DNA of 64,000 bases from Parafrankia irregularis (GCF_001536285.1 NZ_FAOZ01000009.1:1-64000), one strand, 5' to 3'; positions 39,619-47,617 are shown, counted from the stretch's first letter. The notes: a model not told the origin generated them from the sequence alone. Numbers and translations are program-made.

Positions 39619-39665
39619 GTGCCGTGCCGTGCCGTGCCGTGCCGTGCCGTGCCGTGCCGTGCCGT
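39619..39665 (+). repeat. GTGCC pentanucleotide tandem repeat
   Basis: About 9.4 perfect copies of the 5-bp unit GTGCC lie in the 254-bp gap between panD and the TetR remnant. The unit length is not a multiple of three, so it is unlikely to be coding. It is probably a slippage-prone locus and a possible strain marker. Nothing else recognisable lies in the gap. Confidence 0.9.
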
Positions 39666-39776
39666 GGGCTGTGCCGTGCCGGGGCTGGGAGCTGGGCCCG
39701 AGGGTCCGATCCGGGTGGGTTCAGCGCCGAGCCCCGCCCGAGGCGCCGTAGCCGCGGAAGTCCCCTGGCTGCGCTC

Positions 39777-40062
39777 TCAGTCGCCGGTGCCGCCTGGCAC
39801 CGCTGTCGACCACGGCCACGCGCTGATCGCGATCAGCGCGGTGGACTCCAGCTCTCGGCGTGTCGTACCGTCGCGTGCCTGTTGGGCCATCCCCTGCAGG
39901 ACCACGCCTGTGAACACGGCCAGTGACCGCGCGTCGGTGCCTACCGGTAGCTCACCCGCGCGGATGGCGGCATCGATTCTGTGCTCGAGCGCCTCGACCC
40001 CGCTGTTGCGCAGTGCCCGCAGCGACTGCTCGACCTCGGGCGAGCCGCAGTTGACCGCGGTG
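39777..40062 (-). pseudogene. TetR family regulator, C-terminal remnant
   Basis: The reverse frame encodes about 94 residues (NCGSPEVEQSLRALRNSG, then AAIRAGELPVGTDARSLAVF and GVVLQGMAQQARDG) typical of the ligand-binding C-terminal half of TetR repressors. The N-terminal helix-turn-helix half is missing: upstream of about 40062 the frame runs antisense through an SDR gene. The protein could not bind DNA, so it is a remnant. It shares its breakpoint with the neighbouring SDR fragment. Confidence 0.72.
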
Positions 40063-40064
40063 CC

Positions 40065-40709
40065 GCCCGAGCCACGCTGACCGCGATCACCGCGGCCGGC
40101 GGCCGGGCGTTCACGCTGCGGACGGAGCTCGGGCGGGCCGGGGACGCACACGCGCTGTGGTCGGCCTTCGACGAGGGCGTCCGTGAGTTCACCGACTCGC
40201 CGCAGGTGGATGTGATCGTCAACAATGCCGGGATCGCGCTCTACGCCTCGATGAGCGACGTCGCGGACGCCAGCTTCGACGAGGTCTTCGCGGTGAATGC
40301 CAAGGCGCCGTTCTTCATTCTCCAGCACGGCCTCGACCGGCTCCGTGACGGCGGCCGGGTCATCAACATCTCGTCGGGAGCCGCCCGGCTGGCGACACCG
40401 ATGCTCGTCGCCTACGCGATGATCAAGGGTGCGCTCAACGCGCTGACGCGCACTCTCGCACTGGAGCTCGGGCCGCGCGACATCACCGTCAACTCCGTCG
40501 AGCCGGGCATCGTCGAGACCGACATCGCGTTCTTCCTTTCCGATCCCCGGATGAGTGAGCTGGCGGCGTCGTGGTCGGCGTTCAACCGGATCGGGCAGCC
40601 GGCCGACATCGCCGATGTCGTGGCCTTCCTCGCCTCGCCTGAATCACGGTGGATCACCGGGCAGACCATCGACGCGACCGGCGGCTTCCTGCTCGGTCCG
40701 GCGTTCTGA
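40065..40709 (+). pseudogene. short-chain dehydrogenase, N-terminally truncated
   Basis: The frame encodes the last about 214 residues of an SDR: RATLTAITAAGGRAF (normally about residue 40 onward), NNAG motif (VDVIVNNAGIALY), catalytic Ser in VINISSGAAR, YxxxK as YAMIKGALNAL, and the C-terminal ITGQTIDATGGF. The first 40 residues with the TGxxxGIG dinucleotide-binding turn are absent, and upstream codons run antisense to a TetR remnant. Without the nucleotide-binding strand it should be inactive. The original layout was almost certainly a divergent TetR-SDR pair. Confidence 0.75.
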
Positions 40710-40776
40710 AACCCGGAACCCGGGGCGGCCGAACGGTGGCCACGGTCGCTCAGGCCCGTGACACGGTCGCTCAGGC

Positions 40777-40827
40777 CCGTGAAACGACGCTGGGCGGGCG
40801 AGCGGACGCGATGGCAGACGGGGAGGC
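40777..40827 (+). repeat. 51-bp direct repeat, copy 1
   Basis: This copy matches 43417-43467 at 47 of 51 positions (from CCGTGAAACGA to GGGGAGGC). Copy 2 carries the ribosome binding site of the PPOX gene, while copy 1 leads into the 3' end of a TetR gene and serves no visible gene. The two copies flank the TetR-esterase-methyltransferase block. A 21-bp tandem duplication (ACGGTCGCTCAGGCCCGTGA, 40742-40783) sits just before copy 1. Confidence 0.85.
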
Positions 40828-40833
40828 GCGTGG

Positions 40834-41403
40834 TCAGGATCCGCGCATCGCGGGCAGAACCATGTCGACCAGTGCGGCGACGTCGGTGTCGGCCATCGGC
40901 TCGCCGGTCATGCCCATCCGGTGCAGCAGGGTTCCGACCACGACGTCGATGAGGAACAGGACCCGGTTCTCCGGTTCGTCGAGCGCTGCCTGGAGTGCGA
41001 GTCGATACGGGTCCTGCAGCCGCGCCGACAGGATCTCGCGCAGAGACGGGTCGCTGACGGCGTCGCTGAACACGCCGGCGAAAGCGTCACCCACCCCGGG
41101 CTCGCCGATCTTCGCCGCGATCCAGTGGATGGCCGAGGACATGATCTCGGCTCGGCTGGCCCCCTCCAGCGGCACCGGGCCGAACGCGTCCAGCAGGCAG
41201 TCCACGATCAGCTCACCCTTGGACGGCCAGCGCCGATAGATCGTCGTCTTGGCGATGCCGGCCGCCGCGGCGATGCGCTCGACGGTCGCGCGTGCGTAGC
41301 CGAGCTCGTGGACGGTGCTCAGCGTGGCGGTGAACACCGTGGCGTGGACGCCGGCGCGCGGGCGGCCGGGTGGTCTGGCGGATCCGGCCGATGCCATGGC
41401 CAC
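40834..41403 (-). CDS. TetR family transcriptional regulator
   Basis: A 189-residue repressor-type protein. Residues about 22-66 form the helix-turn-helix (ATVERIAAAAGIAKTTIYRR followed by WPSKGELIVDCLL); the remainder is a TetR C-terminal ligand domain with FSDAVSDPSLREILSARLQD. GTG 41403 has AAAAAGG about six bases upstream; ATG 41397 is an alternative. It diverges from an esterase gene, with a palindromic operator in the 69-bp gap. It probably represses itself and the esterase-methyltransferase pair. The inducer is unknown. Confidence 0.9.
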   Translation of the reverse strand: MAMASAGSARPPGRPRAGVHATVFTATLSTVHELGYARATVERIAAAAGIAKTTIYRRWPSKGELIVDCLLDAFGPVPLEGASRAEIMSSAIHWIAAKIGEPGVGDAFAGVFSDAVSDPSLREILSARLQDPYRLALQAALDEPENRVLFLIDVVVGTLLHRMGMTGEPMADTDVAALVDMVLPAMRGS

Positions 41404-41425
41404 ACGATACCTTTTTCGCTACCGT

Positions 41426-41439
41426 AGGTTTCGATACCT
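41426..41439. promoter_or_regulatory. candidate TetR operator
   Basis: AGGTTTCGATACCT is palindromic at 12 of 14 positions and lies between the divergent TetR and esterase genes. A partial copy (CGATACCTTTTTCGCTACC) is next to it at about 41404-41423. The location fits autoregulation. Confidence 0.55.
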
Positions 41440-41472
41440 TGGGTCGCGAAATTCGGTTGACGAGGAGAAGGT

Positions 41473-42468
41473 ATGAGTGAGGTTGTGGCTACGGAACGTC
41501 CGCCGGAGCCGGACTGGTTGGCGATGACGGCCGAGGAACTGCTCGCCTACCGCGACGCGGAGAACCGCTTTCGGGCGTCCAGCGCGATACGGCCGGTCAC
41601 GGGGGATCCGGACCCCGGCGCTGTGATCGACTGGCAGGAGGTGGCGCTGCCCGGCCGCGGACTCCCGGTCCGCGTCCACCGGCCGGCGGCGCACTCCGGC
41701 GAAGGAGCCGAGCTGCCGTTCGTGCTCCACGTGCACGGCGGTGGGTTCGTGGGCACCGCCGTGCAGAGCGACTGGGTCAACAGCCACCTCGCCGCCCAGC
41801 TGCCCGCGGTCGTGGTCTCCGTCGAGCACCGCCTCCTCGACCATCGAACTCCGCTGTCGGCGGCCGTCGCGGACGGCTGGGACGTGCTCCGGCAGGTGGT
41901 GCGCGACGCCGGGTCGTGGGGCATCGTCCCGGCGCGAACGGCTGTGTTCGGCGAGAGCTGCGGCGCGCTGATCAGTGCGCTGGCCGCGATCCGGGCCCGC
42001 GAGTCCGGCCTGCGGCTCACGGCACAGGTGCTGGTCAACCCCGCTGTCGACGTGACCGGGACGATGCTCGACCACGCCTCGGTCACCGAGCACGCCGACA
42101 CCCCGACCCTCGCCGTGCCGGTGCTGCGGCTGTTCCAGCGGCTCGCCGTTCCACCGGGAACCGACCCTCGCGGGCTTTCGCCGCTGCACGCCGACAGTCT
42201 GAGCGGGCTGGCCCCGGCGCTCGTGGTGGTGCCGACCCACGACCCGTTGGCCGACCACGGCCGCCGCTACGCCGAACGGCTGCAGGCGGCCGGGACGCCG
42301 ACACGGCTGGCCGAGTACGCCGGAGCGGGGCACGCGTTCCTCAGCATCCCGGGTCTGGCGCCGCAGGCCGAGGCGGCGCGGGCAGAAATCCTCGAGTTCC
42401 TCCGTGCCTCGTTCGCCGGCCCGCCGCGAGCCGCCGATGCTTCGGCGCCTGATCACGGAACGCGCTGA
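41473..42468 (+). CDS. alpha/beta hydrolase, esterase/lipase (HSL-like)
   Basis: A 331-residue hydrolase of the hormone-sensitive-lipase type. It has the oxyanion motif HVHGGGFVG near residue 92, the nucleophile elbow GESCGA (G-x-S-x-G with Ser near 159), a likely acid in the VVPTHDPLAD region near 260, and the catalytic His in GAGHAFLS near 286. No signal peptide is visible, so it acts in the cytoplasm. Substrate is unknown. It is preceded by GAGGAGAAGG and by a TetR operator, and followed seven bases later by a methyltransferase gene, so the two form an operon. It could in principle release a peptide from the NRPS, but distance and its own regulator argue against that. Confidence 0.87.
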   Translation: MSEVVATERPPEPDWLAMTAEELLAYRDAENRFRASSAIRPVTGDPDPGAVIDWQEVALPGRGLPVRVHRPAAHSGEGAELPFVLHVHGGGFVGTAVQSDWVNSHLAAQLPAVVVSVEHRLLDHRTPLSAAVADGWDVLRQVVRDAGSWGIVPARTAVFGESCGALISALAAIRARESGLRLTAQVLVNPAVDVTGTMLDHASVTEHADTPTLAVPVLRLFQRLAVPPGTDPRGLSPLHADSLSGLAPALVVVPTHDPLADHGRRYAERLQAAGTPTRLAEYAGAGHAFLSIPGLAPQAEAARAEILEFLRASFAGPPRAADASAPDHGTR

Positions 42469-42475
42469 GCACGCC

Positions 42476-43300
42476 ATGACGACCGAAGAAAAGATCGACG
42501 GTGCGGCCCTGGACGGAGTCGCTGCCACCTGCCTGTGGACGCTGCGCAACCGCGCCGAGGAGTCGATCCACCCGGGCTCGTCGTTCGACGACCCGCTGGC
42601 GGAGCGTCTCTACCGCAGGATCGACTACGACTTCGAACGCTTCGGCAGGCCCAGCCAGAGCCATCCACTGCGCGCCCTCGCCCTGGACCTCGCCATCCGC
42701 GCGTACCTGGACCGGCATCCCGAGGCGACTGTGGTCGCCCTCGGCGAGGGCCTGCAGACCACCTACTGGCGCCTGGGGCGGCCCGGCGTCGACTGGCTGA
42801 CCGTGGACCTGCCACCGGTGATCGACCTGCGCCGGCGCCTGCTGCCGCCGGAGCCACGCATGACCGCGATCCCGGTCTCGGCGCTGGACCACAGCTGGAT
42901 GGACGTCCCCGATCCGGCGCGTGGGGTGTTCATCTCCGCCGAGGGCCTGTTCATGTACCTGGAACGAGACCAGGTGATGTCCCTGATCACCGAGTGTGCC
43001 GCGCGGTTCCCCGCCGGGCAGCTGTTCTTCGACTCGATACCCCCCGCGTTCAGCAGGCGGACGATGAAGGGCTACCGCATGTCGGACCGCTACATCGCGC
43101 CGCCCATGCCCTTCGGCCTCACGGTCTCCGCGGCCGCTCGCCTGCCCGCGCGGATCCCCGGCGTGGCCACCGCCGAGGACCTGCAGCCGCCGCCCGGCCG
43201 CAGGGCATGGCGGTCGAGAACGCTCCGGAGGATCGCGGCCCTGCCCGGCCCGCGTGATCTGCGCCCGTCAGTCACCCTGCTGACCTTCGCACCCTGTTGA
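42476..43300 (+). CDS. SAM-dependent methyltransferase, TcmP/LCMT type
   Basis: A 274-residue protein of the leucine carboxyl methyltransferase-like family that includes the polyketide O-methyltransferase TcmP. Visible features are the N-terminal helix region DGVAATCLWTLRNRAEES, DDPLAERLYRRIDYDFE, the SAM-binding strand VVALGEGLQTTYWRL, the acidic VDLPPVIDLRR, and SAEGLFMYLERDQV. This family methylates carboxyl or hydroxyl groups of small molecules. ATG 42476 follows the esterase stop by seven bases; the frame is also open through that gene. It is probably co-transcribed with the esterase under TetR control. Confidence 0.82.
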   Translation: MTTEEKIDGAALDGVAATCLWTLRNRAEESIHPGSSFDDPLAERLYRRIDYDFERFGRPSQSHPLRALALDLAIRAYLDRHPEATVVALGEGLQTTYWRLGRPGVDWLTVDLPPVIDLRRRLLPPEPRMTAIPVSALDHSWMDVPDPARGVFISAEGLFMYLERDQVMSLITECAARFPAGQLFFDSIPPAFSRRTMKGYRMSDRYIAPPMPFGLTVSAAARLPARIPGVATAEDLQPPPGRRAWRSRTLRRIAALPGPRDLRPSVTLLTFAPC

Positions 43301-43416
43301 CCTACGCCGGGTGACCGCGGGCAGCTGGGCGGCGAGCCGGGTGGCGCCGGCGGGGCGGCCTGACCCGGTACAGGCACTTCGGGTCGTGGCGCTCGCCGTC
43401 TGTCCGCCGCCCAGAG

Positions 43417-43467
43417 CCGTGAAACGATGCTGGGCGGGCGAGTGGACGCGCTGACAGACGGGGAGGC
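43417..43467 (+). repeat. 51-bp direct repeat, copy 2
   Basis: Partner of 40777-40827 (47 of 51 identical). It ends in GGGGAGGC directly before the PPOX gene and includes its Shine-Dalgarno sequence, so it is probably the original copy. Confidence 0.85.
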
Positions 43468-43473
43468 ATGGCT

Positions 43474-43911
43474 GTGGCGACGATGGACGACCTGGCGGAG
43501 CTGGGCCGGGAGGAGAGTGGGCTTGCGGTCGTCTCGACGTCGCGGGCCGACCAGAGCATTCAGTCGTCCGTGGTCAATGTCGGCGTCCTGCGGCATCCGC
43601 TGAGCACGACTCCGGTCGTCGGTTTCGTCACCTATGGCCGGATCAAGCTCGCGAACCTGCGTGCCAGGCCCGCGCTGACCGTCACGGTCAGGTCGGGCTG
43701 GCGATGGGTGTCCGCTGAGGGCGAGGCGCAGCTCATCGGCCCGGACGACCCGCATCCCGACATCGACGCCGAGCGGCTCCGGCTGCTGCTGCGGGAGGTC
43801 TTCGTCGCCGCGGGCGGCACGCACGACGACTGGGCCACGTATGACCGGGTGATGGCCGAGCAACGGCGAACCGCCGTTTTCCTGGCGCCCCGGCGGGTCT
43901 ACAGCAACTAG
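43474..43911 (+). CDS. PPOX-class flavin/F420-dependent protein
   Basis: A 145-residue split-barrel protein of the pyridoxamine 5'-phosphate oxidase-like superfamily, the type that uses FMN or, in actinobacteria, coenzyme F420. Family features are LAVVSTSRADQSIQSSVVNVGVL at the start, VVGFVTYGRIKLANLRARP for cofactor phosphate binding, and the closing TAVFLAPRRVYSN. Length is typical. GTG 43474 lies seven bases after GGAGG and is preferred over ATG 43468, which is too close to it. Substrate is unknown. Similar proteins act on stress-related quinones or other small molecules. Confidence 0.78.
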   Translation: MATMDDLAELGREESGLAVVSTSRADQSIQSSVVNVGVLRHPLSTTPVVGFVTYGRIKLANLRARPALTVTVRSGWRWVSAEGEAQLIGPDDPHPDIDAERLRLLLREVFVAAGGTHDDWATYDRVMAEQRRTAVFLAPRRVYSN

Positions 43912-43978
43912 CAACCTCCGCGGCGGGCGGTCTGGGAATGTGGGCGCGGTGTCCAGGCCGCCGGTCGGCCGCGCTCAC

Positions 43979-44012
43979 GCCTGCCGTGGGACAACGCCTG
44001 CCGTGGGACAAC
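43979..44012 (+). repeat. 17-bp tandem duplication
   Basis: GCCTGCCGTGGGACAAC occurs twice in a row upstream of the methyltransferase at 44036. It lies in the promoter region, and a third partial copy (GCCCACGC) follows. No role is apparent. Confidence 0.8.
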
Positions 44013-44035
44013 GCCCACGCACTAACGTCGAGGGC

Positions 44036-44893
44036 GTGCAGAACGAGCAGATGCGGCTGACCTGGCGCGACAACGCCTCCGGCTGGGTCGCGAACGAGGC
44101 GCTCTTCGACGCCCTGTTCGCGCCGGTGACCGCGGCGATCAGCCGTGCGGCGACCATCCGGCCCGGGCAGCGGCTGCTGGACGTCGGCTGCGGCTCCGGC
44201 ACGTTGCTCGCGGCGGGGGCCGGCGCGGGCGCGAGCGTGGTCGGTGTCGACATCTCGCCGGTCATGGTCGAGGCGGCCCGGCGCAGGGTTCCGGGCGCCA
44301 CCGTCATCGTGGGGGACGCGCAGGTTCTCGACCTGGGCGGGGAGGCACCCGGCCCCCCGTTCGACCTGGTCGTCTCCCGCTTCGGTGTGATGTTCTTCGA
44401 GGATCCGACGGCGGCGTTCGCGAACATCCGCCGGGTTGTGGCGCCGGAGGGCCGGCTGGTCTTCGCCTGCTGGCGTGGCCGGGAGGAGAACACGATGTTC
44501 TCGCTCGGCTCCAGCGTGCTCGCCGGGCGGCTGGTCCCGCCGCCGGCGGATCCGGCGCCCGGCGAGCCCGGCCCGACCGCGTTCGCCGACGCCGACCGGC
44601 TGGCGGGCGTCCTGGGCGCGGCGGGCTGGTCCGACATCGCGATCAACGCGCTCGACTTCGAATGCGACTACGGGGCCGATGGCACCGACGGGGTCGAGGA
44701 ACGGCTCGCGACCATCCTGAGCACCTCCACCGGCCGGTCGGCCAGGCAGCAGCTGCAGCCGGCCCTGGGCCCGCAGGGCTGGGCGGCGCTGCTCGACGAG
44801 GTGCGGGCGGAGCTGCGTCGGCATCTCGTGCGGGGAGCGGTCCGTTTCCCCGCCGCGACCTGGCTGGTCACCGCGACGAACCCGGCTGGCTGA
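44036..44893 (+). CDS. class I SAM-dependent methyltransferase (UbiE-like)
   Basis: A 285-residue methyltransferase. SAM-binding motif I LLDVGCGSGTLL is near residue 47, motif II GVDISPVMVEAARRR near 69, and the post-motif FDLVVSRFGVMFFEDP near 110; RRVVAPEGRLVFACWR near 131 completes the fold. Similar proteins methylate small molecules. GTG 44036 gives the family-like start MQNEQMRLTWRDNAS; the frame is open further upstream but those codons look non-coding. A 7-bp hairpin follows the stop. Substrate is unknown and no pathway partner is adjacent. Confidence 0.8.
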   Translation: MQNEQMRLTWRDNASGWVANEALFDALFAPVTAAISRAATIRPGQRLLDVGCGSGTLLAAGAGAGASVVGVDISPVMVEAARRRVPGATVIVGDAQVLDLGGEAPGPPFDLVVSRFGVMFFEDPTAAFANIRRVVAPEGRLVFACWRGREENTMFSLGSSVLAGRLVPPPADPAPGEPGPTAFADADRLAGVLGAAGWSDIAINALDFECDYGADGTDGVEERLATILSTSTGRSARQQLQPALGPQGWAALLDEVRAELRRHLVRGAVRFPAATWLVTATNPAG

Positions 44894-44897
44894 CAAC

Positions 44898-44915
44898 GCC
44901 GGTCGGGTGACCGGC
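44898..44915 (+). terminator. hairpin after the methyltransferase gene
   Basis: GCCGGTC-GGGT-GACCGGC forms a perfect 7-bp stem four bases after the stop codon at 44893. It is a probable terminator. Confidence 0.55.
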
Positions 44916-45162
44916 GCCGGCTCGTTCCGGGTGGCCGCGACGCGAAGGTGGGTCGGGTGAAGGCCGCGGACTCGAAGCGCTTGTGTTACGGACAGTAACT
45001 GACGGTGTTTGTGTCGGGTTGACTCAGGGGACTATTGCCCTGTGTGCCCGGACGAATTCTCCGGGTTGGGCGCTGGGGCGGGGTGGGCATGGGGCGCAGG
45101 GTGCTGCGCTTTCCGCGGCAGTCGTCCGGTGAAACACCTTCCGGAAGGAGCACCTGATACTC

Positions 45163-45498
45163 ATGAAGATCGACCGTCGCGAGCAGAACGGTGTCACCAT
45201 CCTCGACCTGGGCGGGAAGATCGTCCTAGGTATGGGAGCGGAGCAGCTCCGCTGGGCCGTCCGTGAGGAGATGGAGAACGGCACCCGCAATCTGCTGCTG
45301 AACTGCGCCAGCGTCACCACCATCGACAGCAGCGGCATCGGGGAGCTCGTCAGCTCCTACACGGCCACGCAGCATCGCGGCGGCCACCTCAAGCTGCTGA
45401 AGCCGACACCGAAGATTCAGGACCTGCTCCACATCACCCAGCTGATCACCATCTTCGAGATCTACGACGATGAGAAGGAGGCCGTCGGCAGCTTCTGA
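45163..45498 (+). CDS. STAS-domain anti-sigma factor antagonist
   Basis: A 111-residue single STAS domain, the fold of SpoIIAA/RsbV proteins that bind and release anti-sigma kinases. The phosphorylatable serine lies in the conserved TIDSSGIGEL motif near residue 55. N-terminal strands (GVTILDLGGKIV) and the C-terminal helix are complete. The ATG follows GGAAGGAG at a rather long spacing of about 13 bases. No cognate kinase gene is present, as is common for this family. The upstream 269 bp contains GTTT followed 16 bases later by GGGGAC (about 45009-45034), a possible stress-sigma promoter, weakly supported. A short hairpin (GCCCG-GCC-CGGGC) starts at the stop. Confidence 0.88.
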   Translation: MKIDRREQNGVTILDLGGKIVLGMGAEQLRWAVREEMENGTRNLLLNCASVTTIDSSGIGELVSSYTATQHRGGHLKLLKPTPKIQDLLHITQLITIFEIYDDEKEAVGSF

Positions 45499-45577
45499 GC
45501 CCGGCCCGGGCGGCGGGAGACGTCGGTCGCCGGAGCGGGTGTTGACGCTCGATCCGGGACGGACCTACGGTGGGGCC

Positions 45578-45674
45578 TCGTGACGGCGTAAGGAAGCCGG
45601 TGGAAGTCCGGCACGGTCGCGCCACTGTGAGCCCGCGAAAGACCGCGGGTGAGTCAGATACTTCGCCGTCATGA
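45578..45674 (+). ncRNA. cobalamin riboswitch upstream of cobM-cobK
   Basis: The conserved core is visible: GGAAGCCGGTGGAAGTCCGG, then CACGGTCGCGCCACTGTGA, and the B12-box-like GAGTCAGATACTTCGCC. The closing P1 stem pairs TCGTGACGGCG (45578-45588) with CGCCGTCATGA (45664-45674), one position being a G-U pair. Downstream, CGGGGA/TCCCCG (about 45688-45707) can form an expression-platform hairpin next to an AAGGAGG. It should switch the cobM-cobK transcript off when adenosylcobalamin is plentiful. Confidence 0.9.
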
Positions 45675-45719
45675 CGCCCATCCGTTCGCGGGGACGCACA
45701 ATCCCCGAAGGAGGCTCCG

Positions 45720-45746
45720 GTGACCACCGTTCCGCTGCTTTCCTGA
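45720..45746 (+). CDS. possible 8-codon micro-ORF in the riboswitch leader
   Basis: GTG 45720 with AAGGAGG five to six bases upstream encodes MTTVPLLS and stops at TGA 45744-45746. The ribosome binding site is the best in the region and is unused by any longer gene. It may mediate riboswitch control through translation, or be the relic of a lost gene start. Support is limited to the site geometry. Confidence 0.3.
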   Translation: MTTVPLLS

Positions 45747-45812
45747 GCTCGCCGTGACATCTGTCTGGCCGGCCGTGGCACGGCCTTCCACGCCGTTCTA
45801 GGGAGCGACGCG

Positions 45813-46565
45813 ATCACCGTTCATTTCATCGGCGCCGGCCCCGGTGCCGCGGACCTGCTCACCCTGCGCGGCCGGGACCTGATCGCGGCCTCCCCGGTCT
45901 GCCTCTACGCGGGCAGCCTGGTCGACCCGGCCGTGCTGGCGCACTGCCCGCCGGGTGCCCGGCTCGTCGACACCGCTCCACTGACCCTCGACGAGATCGT
46001 CGGCCACCTCGTCGAGGCCGACACCGCCGGCCAGGACGTCGCCCGGCTCTGCAGCGGTGACCCGTCGCTGTTCAGCGCGGTCGCCGAGCAGATGCGCCGA
46101 CTGGAGGCAGCGGGCGTCCGCTACGACGTGTGCCCCGGGGTGCCCGCGTATGCGGCGGCGGCAGCGGAGCTGGGCCGGGAGCTGACCGTGCCGGGCGTGG
46201 CGCAGAGCGTCGTCCTGACCCGGACCAGCGAGAACGCCTCCGCGATGCCGGCTGCCGAGACGTTGGCGGCCCTGGGCGCCGCCCGGGCGACGATGGTCAT
46301 CCACCTGTCCGTCCAGCGGATCGAGGCGGTCGTCGAGGAACTGCTGCCGGTCTACGGCGCCGCCACCCCGGTGGCGGTGGTGGCCTGGGCCTCACGCCCC
46401 GACCAGGTCGTCCTGCGCGGCCGGCTCGACACGATCGCCGCCGCCGTGCGCGCCGCCGGGATCGGCCGGGCGGCGGTCATCGTCGTCGGCGACGCGCTCG
46501 CCGCGGCGGGCTTCCGTGACAGCCACCTGTACTCGGCGGAACGGGACCGTGCGTGCGTGTCCTGA
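45813..46565 (+). CDS. cobM: precorrin-4 C11-methyltransferase
   Basis: CobM methylates C11 of precorrin-4 with SAM in the aerobic cobalamin pathway. The tetrapyrrole methylase motifs are intact: [18 protein letters not shown] at the N-terminus, [28 protein letters not shown] near residue 70, [18 protein letters not shown] and [15 protein letters not shown]. About 250 residues is the normal length. Family members begin MTVHFIG; here the corresponding codon at 45813 is ATC, placed seven bases after GGGAG, and no ATG, GTG or TTG lies in frame between the upstream TGA and this point. The first GTG downstream (45933) would remove the SAM-binding strand. So either ATC is the start or one base is in error. 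It overlaps cobK by 13 bp and follows a cobalamin riboswitch. Confidence 0.85.
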   Translation: MTVHFIGAGPGAADLLTLRGRDLIAASPVCLYAGSLVDPAVLAHCPPGARLVDTAPLTLDEIVGHLVEADTAGQDVARLCSGDPSLFSAVAEQMRRLEAAGVRYDVCPGVPAYAAAAAELGRELTVPGVAQSVVLTRTSENASAMPAAETLAALGAARATMVIHLSVQRIEAVVEELLPVYGAATPVAVVAWASRPDQVVLRGRLDTIAAAVRAAGIGRAAVIVVGDALAAAGFRDSHLYSAERDRACVS

Positions 46566-47464
46566 TCCTCGGTGGCACCCGGGAGGCACGTGACCTCGCC
46601 GCCGCGCTCGTCGCCGAGCAGGGCATGGACGTCGTCTCGTCGCTCGCGGGCCGGGTACGCGATCCGGCGCTGCCCGCCGGCGAGACCGTGATCGGCGGTT
46701 TCGGCGGAGTCAGCGGCCTGCGTGCCTTCCTGCGGGACCGGGCGATCGACGTCGTCGTCGACGCCACGCATCCGTTCGCGGCGAGGATGTCCGCGCACGC
46801 CGTCGCCGCCTGCGCGGCCCCTTCGCCCGCGTTGGACGACGCGGGCAGCGCGCATTCAGGCAGCACGCACTCGGGCGGCACGCACTCGGGCGGCGTTTGG
46901 GCGGGCGGCGTGTGGGCGGGCGGCGCCGGTTCCGCGGTGCCGCTGCTCCGGCTGGCACGGCCCGGCTGGCAGGCCAGGCCCGGTGACGACTGGTATCGCG
47001 TCGGCGACCTGGCGGCGGCCGCCGACCGGGCCCGGGAGCTCTGCCCGCCGGGCGGCGCCGTGTTCGTCACCACCGGTCGCCGCGAGCTCGCGCCGTTCGC
47101 CGCGGACCCGGACCGCCACTATCTGATCAGGGCCGTGGACCCGCCGACGGACACGTTGCCATCGCGGCACACCGTGCTGCTCGACCGCGGTCCCTACACC
47201 GTCGAAGGGGAGACCCGGCTGCTACGAGAGCACGGCATCCGGGTGCTGGTCACGAAGGACAGCGGCGGCACGCTGACCGTCGCCAAGCTGGACGCGGCCC
47301 GGACGCTCGGCGTTCCGGTCGTCATGGTCGACCGCCCGGCGGGCGCCGGCCAGGTCCCGCCGACCTGGCCGGGCGTCGCCGGCATCCTGATCGCTCTGCG
47401 GGAGTTGGCCGCTGGCCCTACTGCCGAGTCGCCGCCAAGCAGCGCAAGTATTCGTCGTCAATAG
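46553..47464 (+). CDS. cobK: precorrin-6A reductase
   Basis: CobK reduces precorrin-6A to dihydroprecorrin-6B with NADPH. The N-terminal Rossmann turn is [14 protein letters not shown], followed by [12 protein letters not shown], the family signature near residue 67. A second half with [21 protein letters not shown] and VTKDSGG is present. The 303-residue protein is longer than usual (about 250) owing to an in-frame repeat loop at about residues 100-125 (THSGG and VWAGG units) and a Ser/Pro-rich tail. The GTG start lies inside cobM, so the two are translationally coupled. A large inverted repeat follows 33 bp after the stop. Confidence 0.9.
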   Translation: MRVLILGGTREARDLAAALVAEQGMDVVSSLAGRVRDPALPAGETVIGGFGGVSGLRAFLRDRAIDVVVDATHPFAARMSAHAVAACAAPSPALDDAGSAHSGSTHSGGTHSGGVWAGGVWAGGAGSAVPLLRLARPGWQARPGDDWYRVGDLAAAADRARELCPPGGAVFVTTGRRELAPFAADPDRHYLIRAVDPPTDTLPSRHTVLLDRGPYTVEGETRLLREHGIRVLVTKDSGGTLTVAKLDAARTLGVPVVMVDRPAGAGQVPPTWPGVAGILIALRELAAGPTAESPPSSASIRRQ

Positions 47465-47496
47465 GCACAAATGGGACGCAAGGCCATCTGGCAATA

Positions 47497-47550
47497 CGCA
47501 AGAAGTGCGGATATCGGTCGTTTCAGCAACCGAAATCCTCACTTCTTGCG
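47497..47550. terminator. 22-bp inverted repeat between convergent cobK and cobL
   Basis: The arms 47497-47518 and 47529-47550 pair at 20 of 22 positions, with the outer 11 bp (CGCAAGAAGTG/CACTTCTTGCG) perfect and a 10-base loop. GC content is lower than in neighbouring genes. Lying between two converging genes, it is probably a bidirectional terminator, though its AT-rich arms also resemble a small mobile palindrome. Confidence 0.65.
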
Positions 47551-47617
47551 AGGGATCAGTGGCCATCAGTGGAAGCCCGAAGCTCGGGGTTCCGCGAGGG
47601 GTCTGGCGTGCCAGTGA

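Noticed and set aside
39619-39665. GTGCC array as a CRISPR or regulatory array
   Set aside because: Units are 5 bp with no spacers; it is a simple tandem repeat.
41473-42468. The esterase as the missing release enzyme of the NRPS
   Set aside because: It lies about 5 kb away behind two pseudogenes, has its own TetR operator and no iron box, and belongs to the HSL-type esterases rather than type II thioesterases.
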